Positions 26,420 through 36,883 are shown, numbered from the stretch's first letter. The stretch is 64,000 bases of DNA from Novosphingobium sp. Leaf2 (GCF_001421325.1 NZ_LMJY01000018.1:124001-188000), one strand, 5' to 3'. The notes: generated by a model from the letters alone, not told the origin. Translations and numbers: made by a program.

Positions 26420-27580
26420 TCAGCGTTCCAGAATGGTGACGGCGGATACGCCCGGCGCGCCGTAGACGTGGCTGTATGCGGTCTTGGGATCGCCCGGCAC
26501 TTGCCGCCCGCCCCCGTCACCGCGCAATTGCACGACGTTTTCGTATACCTGCCGCAAGCCCGATGCGCCGATCGGCTCACCGCAGGCCAAGCATCCGCCA
26601 TCGGTGTTGACCGGCAGTGCACCTCCGATTTCGGTCCGCCCTTCGGCCAGCCAGCGCTCCTGTTCGCCGTCGGCGCAAAAGCCGTTCTCGGCCATGTGCA
26701 TGATTTCGGCTCCTGTTTCGGTGTCCTGCAACTGCGCCACCGCGATGTCCGCAGGGCCCATCCCGGCCATGCGATAGGCATCGGCGGATGCGATGCGCGA
26801 TGCGGTACCGCGCGGCCCGGTGTCGTCCGCCACCACGTCCACGCTGGGCGCGAACACCTCGAAGCTGTGCGGCGGGCGGGTGCGCATGGTGGCGGCTTTC
26901 AGGCGGATCAGCGGCTTGCCCAGTTCGCGCGCCTTCTTTTCGCTGGCGAGCACCAGGGCCACGCCGCCTTCGCCCGGCGAGCAGAACATGTATTTGGTGT
27001 AAGGATCGCTAACCAGCGGCGCGGCCAGAATATCCTCCAGCGCGACCGGCTGGCGCCGCCACGCATGCGGCGCGTGGACCGCGTTGCGAAACGCCTTTTC
27101 GGCCACCATGCCCAGCGACTTTTGCGAAATGCCGAACAGGCTCATGTAGCGCATGATCTTGGCCGCAAAGAACTGGGTGGTGACCATCTGGCCCACTTCG
27201 CCATACCAGTCCGGCAGGTTGTATTCCGCCGGCAGCGCGTTGAACGCACCGCGCGGGTGCTTGTCGAAGCCCACGGCCAGCCCGATGTCGAACTCGCCGG
27301 ACTTGATCGCCATCTGCGCCGAAAACAGCGCCGAACCACCCGCCGCGCAGCCATTGCGCACATTGATGAACTGCACCCCGGTCAGGCCGAGGCGGTCCAC
27401 CATCGTATCGGGGTTACCCGCCGCATCTGAACTGCCATACGCGAACTGAACCTGCGGCCAGTCGATCCCCGCGTCCGCCAGCGCCTGACGCACGGCGAAA
27501 ACCCCCTGATCGACGCCCGAAACGCCGTCTGTGCGCCCAAACGGGTGGATGCCGATGCCCACGATGCACACGTCGCTCAT
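26420..27580 (-). CDS. thiolase-like acyl-CoA acyltransferase (SCPx/lipid-transfer type)
   Basis: 386 residues from ATG 27580, overlapping the OB-fold gene stop by 4 bases. Thiolase fold with nucleophilic Cys in FINVRNGCAAGGSALFSAQM. In classical thiolases the GHPxGATG motif holds the catalytic His; here it is CGEPIGASGLRQVYE, with Glu for His, a change seen in SCPx-like thiolase subgroups. GEGGVALVLASEKKA and the C-terminal AVTILER are typical. Such proteins work with a DUF35 OB-fold partner in retro-aldol or thiolytic side-chain cleavage in steroid-like degradation. The partner is encoded just upstream, supporting this. Confidence 0.86.
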   Translation of the reverse strand: MSDVCIVGIGIHPFGRTDGVSGVDQGVFAVRQALADAGIDWPQVQFAYGSSDAAGNPDTMVDRLGLTGVQFINVRNGCAAGGSALFSAQMAIKSGEFDIGLAVGFDKHPRGAFNALPAEYNLPDWYGEVGQMVTTQFFAAKIMRYMSLFGISQKSLGMVAEKAFRNAVHAPHAWRRQPVALEDILAAPLVSDPYTKYMFCSPGEGGVALVLASEKKARELGKPLIRLKAATMRTRPPHSFEVFAPSVDVVADDTGPRGTASRIASADAYRMAGMGPADIAVAQLQDTETGAEIMHMAENGFCADGEQERWLAEGRTEIGGALPVNTDGGCLACGEPIGASGLRQVYENVVQLRGDGGGRQVPGDPKTAYSHVYGAPGVSAVTILER

Positions 27581-28005
27581 GCCGCAGCCTCCATCGGAAC
27601 GAAGGCGGGCACCAGCACGCCATCGGGATTTGCAGGATCGAGCGGGGCGGGCGCGAAACGGACCGGCAGCCCGACGCGCAGGTCTTCGAAGGCAACATCC
27701 ACCAGCCGCGCCTGGACGATCACCTGGCCTGGCAGTTCCACATAAGCCACCACCCACGGCGCGAACGAGTCAGGCCCGGCATAGGGTGGGGATTTGGGGC
27801 GGAAACGCTGCACCGTCCACGACCACAAGGTGCCCTCCCGCAAAAGCGGCACGGGATCGTAGGTCGGGGCGTCGGGGCAGGGATAGACGATACGGCCGGT
27901 TTCCCGATCCTTTCCGCCGATCAGACGCGGCGGCGTCTCATCGGTGAACAGGCCTTGGGCAATTGCCCGCATCTCGCTCCCACCCGGTATTTGAAGTCCG
28001 GTCAT
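27577..28005 (-). CDS. OB-fold (DUF35) partner protein of thiolase
   Basis: 142 residues. Matches the acyl-CoA-binding OB-fold family (DUF35): RLIGGKDRETGRIVYPCPDA, GTLWSWTVQRFRPKSPPYAG, PWVVAYVELPGQVIVQARLV and VGLPVRFAP. Family members usually have an N-terminal zinc ribbon of four Cys; only one Cys (in VYPCPDA) remains here, so zinc is probably not bound. These proteins form complexes with SCPx-type thiolases. First gene of the nine-gene operon; 102 bases of intergenic DNA separate it from the divergent GMC gene and should hold both promoters. Confidence 0.84.
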   Translation of the reverse strand: MTGLQIPGGSEMRAIAQGLFTDETPPRLIGGKDRETGRIVYPCPDAPTYDPVPLLREGTLWSWTVQRFRPKSPPYAGPDSFAPWVVAYVELPGQVIVQARLVDVAFEDLRVGLPVRFAPAPLDPANPDGVLVPAFVPMEAAA

Positions 28006-28107
28006 GAAACCGGTGTAGGCCTGCGCGCGCCCCGATGGTGACTCACCAAAACGCTAGGGTAGCCAATAGGCCAGTTCGTGCGACCCGTTGCGGCGGGAGA
28101 AAAATCG

Positions 28108-29751
28108 ATGACCAAGGCGTGGGATTTCATCATTGTGGGCGCCGGGAGCGCGGGCTGCGTGATGGCCGAAAGGCTCAGCGCCGATGGCCGCGCGCAGGTG
28201 CTGGTGCTCGAAGCCGGCGGCGAGAATGACAGTTTCTGGGTAACCCTGCCCAAAGGCGTCGCCAAGCTGGTCAAGAAGCCCGAACACATGTGGGCCTATC
28301 ACGTGGCCCAGCCGCGCGATCCGGGCGCCAACGATCCGGGCGCCGGCGAAGTATGGATACGCGGCAAGGGCCTGGGCGGCTCATCATCCATCAACGGCAT
28401 GATCTGGAGCCGGGGCGAACCGGCCGATTATGACGCGTGGGAGCGCGATGCCGGCGCCACCGGATGGAACGGCGCCAGCATGACCGCCGCCTTCCTCGAA
28501 CTTGAAGACCACGCCGCGGGGCCCTCCCCCATGCGCGGCAGCGGTGGCCTCGTCCACGTCGATCCCGCCTGCTACACCTATCCGCTGGCCGAACGCATGA
28601 TCGAGGCCGGCGAGGCAACGGGCCTGCGCCGGGTGGACGATCTGAACGCCACCGCCGGACCGCGCGTCGGCTATTACAGCCACAACATCCGCAAGGGTAA
28701 GCGCGATTCCTCGGCGCGCACATACCTTGCCGCCGCGCGCAAACGGCCCAACGTCACGGTTTTGACTAACGCCCTGGCGCAGCGGATCGTGTTCGACGGA
28801 ACGCGCGCGGTCGGGCTGGACGCGGTGGTGAACGGGCAGGCACAGCACTTCGCATGCGGCGGTGAAATTGTGGTGAGCGCCGGCGCGATGGAAAGTCCGT
28901 TGCTGCTGCAGCGCTCGGGGATCGGCGATGCCGCAAGACTGGCGGCGGCGGGCATTCCGCTCGTCGCGCATTCGCCCGACGTGGGTGAGCGGATGATCGA
29001 GCACCTCTCGCTCTCGATGCCGTTCCGGCTGGATCGGGGTAAGGGCACCAACCGCAGCTTCTTCGGGATCGGCGCGGCTCTGGCGATGCTGCGCTATCTT
29101 GTGCGCGGCGATGGCGTGCTGGCCACCGGGCCGTTCGAGGTTGGCGCGTTCTGCAACGTCGCCCATCCGGACGGGCGCACCGATGCCCAGTTCTACCTGG
29201 GTGGCTACACCTTCAAAGTCGGCGACGACAAGGACCCCGTCCCGCTCGACAAGATCGATCCTCTGCCCGGCATCACCATTTACGGGCAACTCCTGCGCCT
29301 CACCAGCGAAAGCAGCGTTCATGCCACCGGACCGGCGCCATCCGATGCGCCAAGCATCCTGCACAACTTCCTGTCCACAGAGCACGATCGCCGTTCCGCC
29401 ATCGCGCTGGTCCGCGCGATGCGCAAATACGTGCGCTCCGGCCCGCTTGCCAGAATGGTGGGCGCAGAACTGGTGAAGGGCGATGCGGTGCAAAGCGACG
29501 AAGACGTGCTGGCGATGTTCCGCCGCCTGGCAAGCTGCGGCCTGCACGCCATCCGATCATGCCGGATGGGCGATGATGCGAACGCCGTGGTCGATGCCCG
29601 GCTTCGCGTGAACGGGGTGCGGGGCGTGCGCGTGGCGGACTGTTCGGTGATGCCGGGCCACGTGACCGGCAATACCAACGCGCCGGCGATGGCGGTGGGC
29701 CTGCGCGGGGCCGCGCTGATGCTGGAGGATCGCGCCACCGTGCTAGTGTAG
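28108..29751 (+). CDS. GMC-family FAD-dependent alcohol dehydrogenase/oxidase
   Basis: 547 residues from ATG 28108. FAD-binding Rossmann motif DFIIVGAGSAGCVMAERLS with VLVLEAGG, GMC signature 1 GKGLGGSSSINGMIWSRG, signature 2 VVSAGAMESPLLLQRSGIG, and the C-terminal catalytic region RSCRMGDDANAVVDARLRVN with VMPGHVTGNTNAPAMAVG, where the active His/Asn pair lies. Close in pattern to choline- or long-chain alcohol dehydrogenases, and to the PEG dehydrogenases of sphingomonads. Cytosolic by sequence (no signal). Divergent from the acyl-CoA operon and possibly co-regulated, supplying an aldehyde or acid for it (inference). Confidence 0.92.
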   Translation: MTKAWDFIIVGAGSAGCVMAERLSADGRAQVLVLEAGGENDSFWVTLPKGVAKLVKKPEHMWAYHVAQPRDPGANDPGAGEVWIRGKGLGGSSSINGMIWSRGEPADYDAWERDAGATGWNGASMTAAFLELEDHAAGPSPMRGSGGLVHVDPACYTYPLAERMIEAGEATGLRRVDDLNATAGPRVGYYSHNIRKGKRDSSARTYLAAARKRPNVTVLTNALAQRIVFDGTRAVGLDAVVNGQAQHFACGGEIVVSAGAMESPLLLQRSGIGDAARLAAAGIPLVAHSPDVGERMIEHLSLSMPFRLDRGKGTNRSFFGIGAALAMLRYLVRGDGVLATGPFEVGAFCNVAHPDGRTDAQFYLGGYTFKVGDDKDPVPLDKIDPLPGITIYGQLLRLTSESSVHATGPAPSDAPSILHNFLSTEHDRRSAIALVRAMRKYVRSGPLARMVGAELVKGDAVQSDEDVLAMFRRLASCGLHAIRSCRMGDDANAVVDARLRVNGVRGVRVADCSVMPGHVTGNTNAPAMAVGLRGAALMLEDRATVLV

Positions 29752-29932
29752 TGGGCAAGTGTGTGGATAAGCACTGGATATAAGGTGAAGATTGCGCGCG
29801 CCGAATGTCGGTTGGTCGTCTGGAACGATGGCCGCCGCGCTTCGCTTCCCCTGCGACCGGGAGCGCGTGGTTGCCGATCCGGCAGCCGCGCACTAGCCTG
29901 ATCAGCCAAGCCACACGGAGCCTTTCACACCG

Positions 29933-31933
29933 ATGCAGCAGTTGCACGCGCTTGCCGAAACCATCGGCCTCTCGCGCACGTGGTGGGACGCGCAAGGGCG
30001 CGAAATGATCGTGCCGGACGCCTCATTGCAGGCCTTGGCGCAGGCGCTGGGCTATCCGGCCGCCACGCCCGCGCAGATAGCCGACAGTCTGGATGCGGCG
30101 CGCAAGGAACAGGCCTGCCCGCCCGCCATGATCGTGACGCAAGTCGGCAAGACCACGCCGCTGCCGCGCAGCCTCACCAGCGCGGTTCTGACCGCGCCTG
30201 ACGGCACCACCCACAGGCTCGATACGTCAAGCTGGACGCTGCCCGCGCTCGACGAGCCAGGCTATTATCCGCTGGATGTGAACGGTCATGCGCTGACGCT
30301 GGCGGTCGCCCCCGCTTCCTGCCCGTCCATCGCCTCGCTCGGCAAAGGGCGTATCTGGGGGCCGGCGGTACAGATCCCGGCGCTGCGCAGCGCCAGCCCC
30401 CAGCCCTTCGGCAACTTCGCAGACCTTGCCAAGGCGGTCGACGCGTTCGCCCAAACCGGCGCGGATGCGGTGGCGATCAATCCAGTGCACGCCTTGTTCG
30501 CGGGCGACGGGCGGGATTTCAGCCCGTATTCCCCGTCCAGCCGCTTGTATCTGAACACCTCGATGGGCGATCCGGGCTTGGTTGGGCTGCCACCCCTGCC
30601 GCCAGGTGCACCGTTGACACCCGATGCGCTGATCGATTGGGAAACGGCTTTGCCGCAAAGGCAGGCGCAACTGCGCGCCGTGTTTGCCGCGCTGGACGCT
30701 CCCACCCGCCAGCGCATCGCGGCGGACAACGCGCCCTACGGCAAGGGCCTGCGCGATCACGCGCTGTTCGATGCCTTAAGCGTCCACTTCGCACAATCCG
30801 GCAGCGCCAAAGGCTGGCAGTCCTGGCCCAAGGCGTTCCACGATCCCACCAGCCCACAAGTCGCCGCCTTTGCGCGCGATAACGCGGGTGAGATCGAATT
30901 TCACCTGTTCACACAGTGGCTGGCGCGTGAAAGTCTGGCCGCCGTGCAGCGCCGCGCCCGCGATGCGGGCATGGCGATGGGGTTGCTCGCCGATCTGGCG
31001 GTGGGGGTTCACCTGGGCGGTGCGGACGCCTGGGCGATGCGTGACGCAATGCTGGATGGCCTCACCATCGGCGCGCCGCCCGATCCGCTGGGCCCGCTTG
31101 GCCAGAACTGGATGCTGACGGGATTTTCGCCGCAGGGGCTGGCGCGTAGCGGCTACGCGCCGTGGATCGCCACGATCCGCGCCGCGCTGTCCACCGCCGG
31201 GGCGCTGCGGATCGACCATGCCTTCGGCCTTGCCCGCCTGTGGGTGATCCCGCAGGGGACGCCGTCCAGCGCCGGCGCGTATCTGCGCTATCCGCTGGAA
31301 GACCTGCTGCGTCTGGTCACGCTGGAGGCGCATCTGGCCGGCGCGGTGATCGTGGCGGAGGATCTGGGCACCACGCCGCAGGGCTTCGAACCCGCGCTGG
31401 CCGCGCACGGCATGCTGGGCATGCGCGTGCTGTGGTTCGAACGCGCGCGCGACGACGGCTTTACCGGTGCGTCCGATTACGACGCGCGCGGCGTGGCGAT
31501 GACGGGCACCCACGATACGCCCACCGTGGCGGGATGGTGGAGCGGGCGCGATCTGGAATGGGCGCAAAAGCTGGGCCGGCTTCCCGGTGATCCCACGCCC
31601 GATCAAGCGCAGGCGCAGCGCGCCTGGGATCGCGGCCTGCTATGGGCCACCCTCACCCACGACGCCGAACCGCGCCCGGAGCCCGATAACCCCGCCCCGG
31701 TGGTGAACGCCGCGCTGCGCCATATGGGCGCCACGCCGTGCGGGCTGGCGATCGCGCCGCTGGAAGATCTGCTGGGCTTGCGCGAACAGCCCAACCTGCC
31801 GGGCACCACGACCGAACATCCCAACTGGCGCCGCCGCCTGAGCCGCCCCCTGCTCGACCTGCTGGACGAGCCGGAGACGGCCGCGCGCCTGCACACGCTG
31901 GACGCAGCCCGCAAGGCCCCACCCGTCAGATGA
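29933..31933 (+). CDS. malQ: 4-alpha-glucanotransferase (amylomaltase, GH77)
   Basis: 666 residues. Transfers maltodextrin segments in glycogen/maltose metabolism. A family-typical N-terminal extension (1-140) precedes the GH77 barrel: FSPYSPSSRLYLN, GLLADLAVGVHLGGADAW, nucleophile region GALRIDHAFGLARLWVIP (Asp about 427), acid/base VIVAEDLGTTP (Glu about 472), and third acid GTHDTPTVAGWW (Asp about 526). Its length matches the longer proteobacterial MalQ form. It ends 6 bases from the convergent pgm gene, so the two carbohydrate genes share no promoter. The 181 bases upstream hold no other gene. Confidence 0.93.
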   Translation: MQQLHALAETIGLSRTWWDAQGREMIVPDASLQALAQALGYPAATPAQIADSLDAARKEQACPPAMIVTQVGKTTPLPRSLTSAVLTAPDGTTHRLDTSSWTLPALDEPGYYPLDVNGHALTLAVAPASCPSIASLGKGRIWGPAVQIPALRSASPQPFGNFADLAKAVDAFAQTGADAVAINPVHALFAGDGRDFSPYSPSSRLYLNTSMGDPGLVGLPPLPPGAPLTPDALIDWETALPQRQAQLRAVFAALDAPTRQRIAADNAPYGKGLRDHALFDALSVHFAQSGSAKGWQSWPKAFHDPTSPQVAAFARDNAGEIEFHLFTQWLARESLAAVQRRARDAGMAMGLLADLAVGVHLGGADAWAMRDAMLDGLTIGAPPDPLGPLGQNWMLTGFSPQGLARSGYAPWIATIRAALSTAGALRIDHAFGLARLWVIPQGTPSSAGAYLRYPLEDLLRLVTLEAHLAGAVIVAEDLGTTPQGFEPALAAHGMLGMRVLWFERARDDGFTGASDYDARGVAMTGTHDTPTVAGWWSGRDLEWAQKLGRLPGDPTPDQAQAQRAWDRGLLWATLTHDAEPRPEPDNPAPVVNAALRHMGATPCGLAIAPLEDLLGLREQPNLPGTTTEHPNWRRRLSRPLLDLLDEPETAARLHTLDAARKAPPVR

Positions 31934-31939
31934 TGCCGG

Positions 31940-33772
<1,833 letters not shown>

Positions 33773-33808
33773 TCACTGCCGCTGTGCGCCGATGAGAATG
33801 ACCGCAGG

Positions 33809-34789
33809 ATGCTTGCTCACAACGCATTGGCCGACGAACCGGCCCGCCTTGCCGCCCTTGCCCGCCTCGCCATCCTCGACACCCCGCGCGAGGAGCCTTT
33901 CGACAACGTCGTGCGGCTGGTGCGCTCGGTTCTGGGCGTTCCGATATCGGCTGTCACGCTGGTGGACAAGGACCGGCAGTGGTTCAAGGCGATCGACGGC
34001 TTGGACGCCACCGAAACCCCGCGCAGCGAATCGTTCTGCGCCTATGCCATCCAGCAGGACACGCCGATGCTGATCCCGGATGCGCGCCTGGACACACGTG
34101 TCGCCGATTATCCTTCCGTGACCGAAGATCCCTTCGTGCGCAGCTATGCCGGAGTGCCGCTGGTCACCGCCGACGGCTACAACGTGGGCGCGCTATGTGC
34201 GGTGGATACCCGCCCGCGCGAATTCACCGATGGCGAGATGGACATCCTGCGCAACTTCGCGCGCATAGTCGTCAACGAAATGGAACTGCGCCGCATCGCC
34301 GATCGCGACCAGTTGACGGGCGCGCTGACCCGGCGCGGTTTTCTGGAAAAGGTGAACCACGAGATTGCGCGCTGCCGGCGCCACGGACGCACCGCATCGC
34401 TGGCCCTTATCGACGTCGATCGCTTTAAGACCGTGAACGACACCTGGGGGCACCCCGCCGGTGACAAGGTGCTGCGCGAACTGGCCAGCACGCTGGAGCG
34501 GATCGGTCGATCCGGCGATATTCTGGGCCGTGTCGGAGGCGAGGAATTCGCGATTCTCCTGCCTGAAACCGGCGTGCCCGAAGCTCTGGCCGCCGTCGAA
34601 CGTTTCCGGGCCGCGATCGCTGCCCTGCCCATCGCCATTGGCCTCAGCCAGACGATCGCGGTGACCGCCAGCTTCGGAGTGGCGATGCTGGATGATACCA
34701 TTACCGTGGCCGAGGAGTGGCTGGCCCTGGCGGATGTGCCACTTTACGCAGCCAAGCGGCTGGGGCGCAATCGCTGTGAAATGGCGTAA
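33809..34789 (+). CDS. GAF-GGDEF diguanylate cyclase
   Basis: 326 residues, cytosolic. GAF sensor domain (about 20-165) with SAVTLVDKDRQWFKAIDGLD and ESFCAYAIQQDTPMLIPDA, the usual phytochrome-like GAF pattern. GGDEF domain (about 165-326) with DQLTGALTRRGF, LIDVDRFKTVNDTWGHPAGD and active-site GRVGGEEFAIL (GGEEF variant, active in other cyclases). An intact inhibitory I-site RSGD lies five residues before GGEEF, so product feedback by cyclic-di-GMP is expected. It makes c-di-GMP from two GTP; the GAF ligand is unknown. Start ATG 33809 has only a weak ribosome binding site. Divergent from pgm across 234 bases. Confidence 0.92.
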   Translation: MLAHNALADEPARLAALARLAILDTPREEPFDNVVRLVRSVLGVPISAVTLVDKDRQWFKAIDGLDATETPRSESFCAYAIQQDTPMLIPDARLDTRVADYPSVTEDPFVRSYAGVPLVTADGYNVGALCAVDTRPREFTDGEMDILRNFARIVVNEMELRRIADRDQLTGALTRRGFLEKVNHEIARCRRHGRTASLALIDVDRFKTVNDTWGHPAGDKVLRELASTLERIGRSGDILGRVGGEEFAILLPETGVPEALAAVERFRAAIAALPIAIGLSQTIAVTASFGVAMLDDTITVAEEWLALADVPLYAAKRLGRNRCEMA

Positions 34790-34812
34790 TTCCATCCGCC
34801 TTTCGGGACCGG

Positions 34813-35451
34813 TCAGATAAGCCTCATACCACGCATGCTGGCCACGCGATTGCCGGCGACCACACAATGATCGTCCAGCCGGATGTCGAGCGCTTCCACG
34901 ATGTTGGCAAAGTGCCGGGTGGCCGCGATGTCGGACGCGCTGGGGCTGGCGGTGCCTGAAGGGTGATTGTGCGCCAGGATCAGCCGGCGTGCGTCAAGGT
35001 CGAACGCACGGCGTACGGTGCGGCGCAGCGGAATGCGCACTTCGGTGCGCCGGCCTCCCAGATACAGGTCCTCGGCAATGAAAACGCCCTCGCCGGTCAG
35101 GAACAGCACCAGCACGCATTCTTCTCGCCGGCTGCCAAGCCGGGTGATCAGATAGCTGAGAAACGCAGGGGATGCGGTGTCCGTAGGCTGGCCTGACAGG
35201 GTTTCCAGTGCGGCGGCTTCGGCCAGCCTGCGCGCCCCGACGATTGCCGCGGCGATCTCCTGGTGAAAGTCACCGCAATCGCCAATGGCCTCGCTCAGAG
35301 CGGATGCGGATGCGGAATAGATGGTGCGCAACGATCCGAAGCGGCGGATCAGGCGGCGTGCAAAGTCTTCGCTGCGGCCCCCCGCGTAAGGAAGGAGGAT
35401 CGCCGCCAGGAGGGATAGCTGCCGCGTTTCCTCCGCCGCGACAAGTGACAC
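34813..35451 (-). CDS. RadC-like JAB/MPN-domain protein
   Basis: 212 residues if it starts at GTG 35451, which overlaps the membrane-protein gene by 103 bases; the start is uncertain (TTG inside the FGSLRT region is a shorter option). A short helix-hairpin-helix-like part (RRLIRRFGSLRTIYSASASA) precedes the MPN domain. The JAMM metal motif is complete: LILAHNHPSGTASPSASDIA (His161, His163, Asp174) with an upstream Glu. RadC was once linked to DNA repair, but its activity is unresolved. Here it ends a cluster with a membrane-anchored HTH protein, which may explain its role better than repair. Confidence 0.82.
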   Translation of the reverse strand: MSLVAAEETRQLSLLAAILLPYAGGRSEDFARRLIRRFGSLRTIYSASASALSEAIGDCGDFHQEIAAAIVGARRLAEAAALETLSGQPTDTASPAFLSYLITRLGSRREECVLVLFLTGEGVFIAEDLYLGGRRTEVRIPLRRTVRRAFDLDARRLILAHNHPSGTASPSASDIAATRHFANIVEALDIRLDDHCVVAGNRVASMRGMRLI

Positions 35452-35879
35452 GCAAGTCCCAGCGTCATCGCCAGGATCTGGATGTACGATGGCATTATCG
35501 CCATCACGTCGTACGCGAAGCGGTTGATCTCGGTCAGCCCCATGCGGTACAAATGTCCGGAGGTAGCGATGATCTGGGCCGCCGCTATCCACAGCGGATA
35601 GACCCGGTTTGCATGCAGCGCCACGAAGAACATGCCCCCCAGCGCCGCCCCGTCGATAACAAGGTGCCCGATATCCGCTTGCCGCCACAGGAGCGATCCT
35701 GCAGCGGCAAGGTGATAAATGTGGTCGACAACCGGGATCGCCAGCAGCATCGCCGCCAGAATGCGCTCCGGCGCGCCAGCCGCGCGGCGCAGGCTGACCA
35801 GGAAAAGCACGATGAAGATGACAAGCTGCAACTTGTCCTTGTGAAACCAGAGGTACGCGACCCAGGACTGCTCAGCCAT
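35349..35879 (-). CDS. multi-pass inner membrane protein, unknown function
   Basis: 176 residues from ATG 35879 (MAEQSWVAYLWFHKDKLQLV). Four to five hydrophobic helices can be seen, for example LVIFIVLFLVSL (about 20-32), ILAAMLLAIPVVDHIYHLA, GAALGGMFFVALHA, LWIAAAQIIATSGHLY and IMPSYIQILAMTLGLACHL. A basic tail (SRRRKRGSYPSWRRSSFLTR) faces the cytosol by the positive-inside rule. I do not recognise a family. It lies between a 111-residue helical protein and a RadC-like gene whose start it overlaps; GGGAC precedes the ATG. Probably part of the same transcript as its neighbours. Confidence 0.7.
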   Translation of the reverse strand: MAEQSWVAYLWFHKDKLQLVIFIVLFLVSLRRAAGAPERILAAMLLAIPVVDHIYHLAAAGSLLWRQADIGHLVIDGAALGGMFFVALHANRVYPLWIAAAQIIATSGHLYRMGLTEINRFAYDVMAIMPSYIQILAMTLGLACHLSRRRKRGSYPSWRRSSFLTRGAAAKTLHAA

Positions 35880-35909
35880 GAGCACGTCCCAGCAGTCCAG
35901 GTCGCAGTA

Positions 35910-36245
35910 TCAGGCCATTGCCCGGAGCGGTTCGGCGCCCAGAAAACCTTCGGTGGGGCAAGAACCCTCGTGATCGCTGATCGCTTTCACTTCCTGGCCG
36001 ATCCCGCGCAGTTCCTGATGAATGCGCATCATGTCGTTCTGGCTTTCGATCAGGGTGCGCTGGGCCTTGGCAAGGCGCATAAGCGCAGTCTGGCCGGTGT
36101 ACACTTCGATACCATCGGCCTGACGGGCCAGCAGCATCGATTCCATCAGCCGGGCCGAAGCGAGCAGCGCGGAATCGAGGGACAGTTCGGCTTCGGGAAG
36201 CTGGCGGGCAATACGTGCGGTGGCGGCGGCAATCGTGATGGACAT
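35910..36245 (-). CDS. small helical protein of the LuxR-HTH/RadC cluster, unknown function
   Basis: 111 residues from ATG 36245, with a near-ideal AGGAGGG six bases upstream. The sequence from MSITIAAATARIARQLPEAE through LMRLAKAQRTLIESQNDMMR and IHQELRGIGQEVKAI is amphipathic and probably coiled-coil; the end carries one Cys (GSCPTEGFLG). No signal, no membrane helix, no recognised domain. The strong ribosome binding site suggests it is the most translated product of the cluster, so it may be an effector or partner of the membrane-anchored regulator upstream (inference). A longer reading to 36317 adds an arginine-rich shadow. Confidence 0.68.
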   Translation of the reverse strand: MSITIAAATARIARQLPEAELSLDSALLASARLMESMLLARQADGIEVYTGQTALMRLAKAQRTLIESQNDMMRIHQELRGIGQEVKAISDHEGSCPTEGFLGAEPLRAMA

Positions 36246-36322
36246 GGGAACCCTCCTGTTGCAGCGCCGGCCCGGACGGCGCGCGATATACGCAATGGAC
36301 AGGAGGTTGGAACACAAGCCGA

Positions 36323-36859
36323 TCAGACTAGATCGGCCAATGCGCGAATGACGCCAAGCCCCACCATCGCAACCAGCAGCATGCCACCGGCGATGGCGAA
36401 CATCGCGGCCGACCTGCTAAGGCCGGCATTCGCCCCATCGAGCACCTCCGGGACGACGTTTCCGAACTGTTCGCGCTGCCAGGGTGCAGTGACCGTATAG
36501 GTCATAGCATCCCCCAGAGCGAGCTGCCCGGCCCGTTCGTCCTGAACGCCGGTTGGCAGTTCATGAGGCTGAAGCGGAACCTGAGGAATCTTATCTGGTA
36601 GCGGGTTACAGGCTGCTTCCAGGTCCTGCTGGTACTGACGATAGGCACGGGCCAGTTCCGCACGTGGCGGCGAGCCGGAGCGCAGGCGCACGCCTTCGAT
36701 CCGCTGGTTGACGGCGCTTTCGGAGATTCCCAGTTCCCACGCGATCTCCTTGCTCGTGCGGTTTTCCGCGACGAACCGGAGCACTTCGTGTTGCTTGACC
36801 GTGAGACCGGGGAGTATTTCGAGGATATCGGCGCCTTGCCCGCGCGGCGTATCCGGCAT
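36323..36859 (-). CDS. membrane-anchored LuxR-type HTH protein
   Basis: 178 residues. N-terminal LuxR/GerE-type helix-turn-helix (about 17-62): LTVKQHEVLRFVAENRTSKE then IAWELGISESAVNQRIEGVR, with the conserved Glu and the E-I-A...S-x-x-A-V recognition pattern. A proline-rich linker (85-148) leads to a single C-terminal transmembrane helix (about 151-173; SAAMFAIAGGMLLVAMVGLG). Thus the DNA-binding domain is cytosolic and tethered to the membrane; there is no receiver or autoinducer domain. An inverted repeat upstream (36884-36909) may be its operator. First gene of a cluster running to 34813. Confidence 0.82.
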   Translation of the reverse strand: MPDTPRGQGADILEILPGLTVKQHEVLRFVAENRTSKEIAWELGISESAVNQRIEGVRLRSGSPPRAELARAYRQYQQDLEAACNPLPDKIPQVPLQPHELPTGVQDERAGQLALGDAMTYTVTAPWQREQFGNVVPEVLDGANAGLSRSAAMFAIAGGMLLVAMVGLGVIRALADLV

Positions 36860-36883
36860 TGCTAAATCCCATATCCATCGTCG

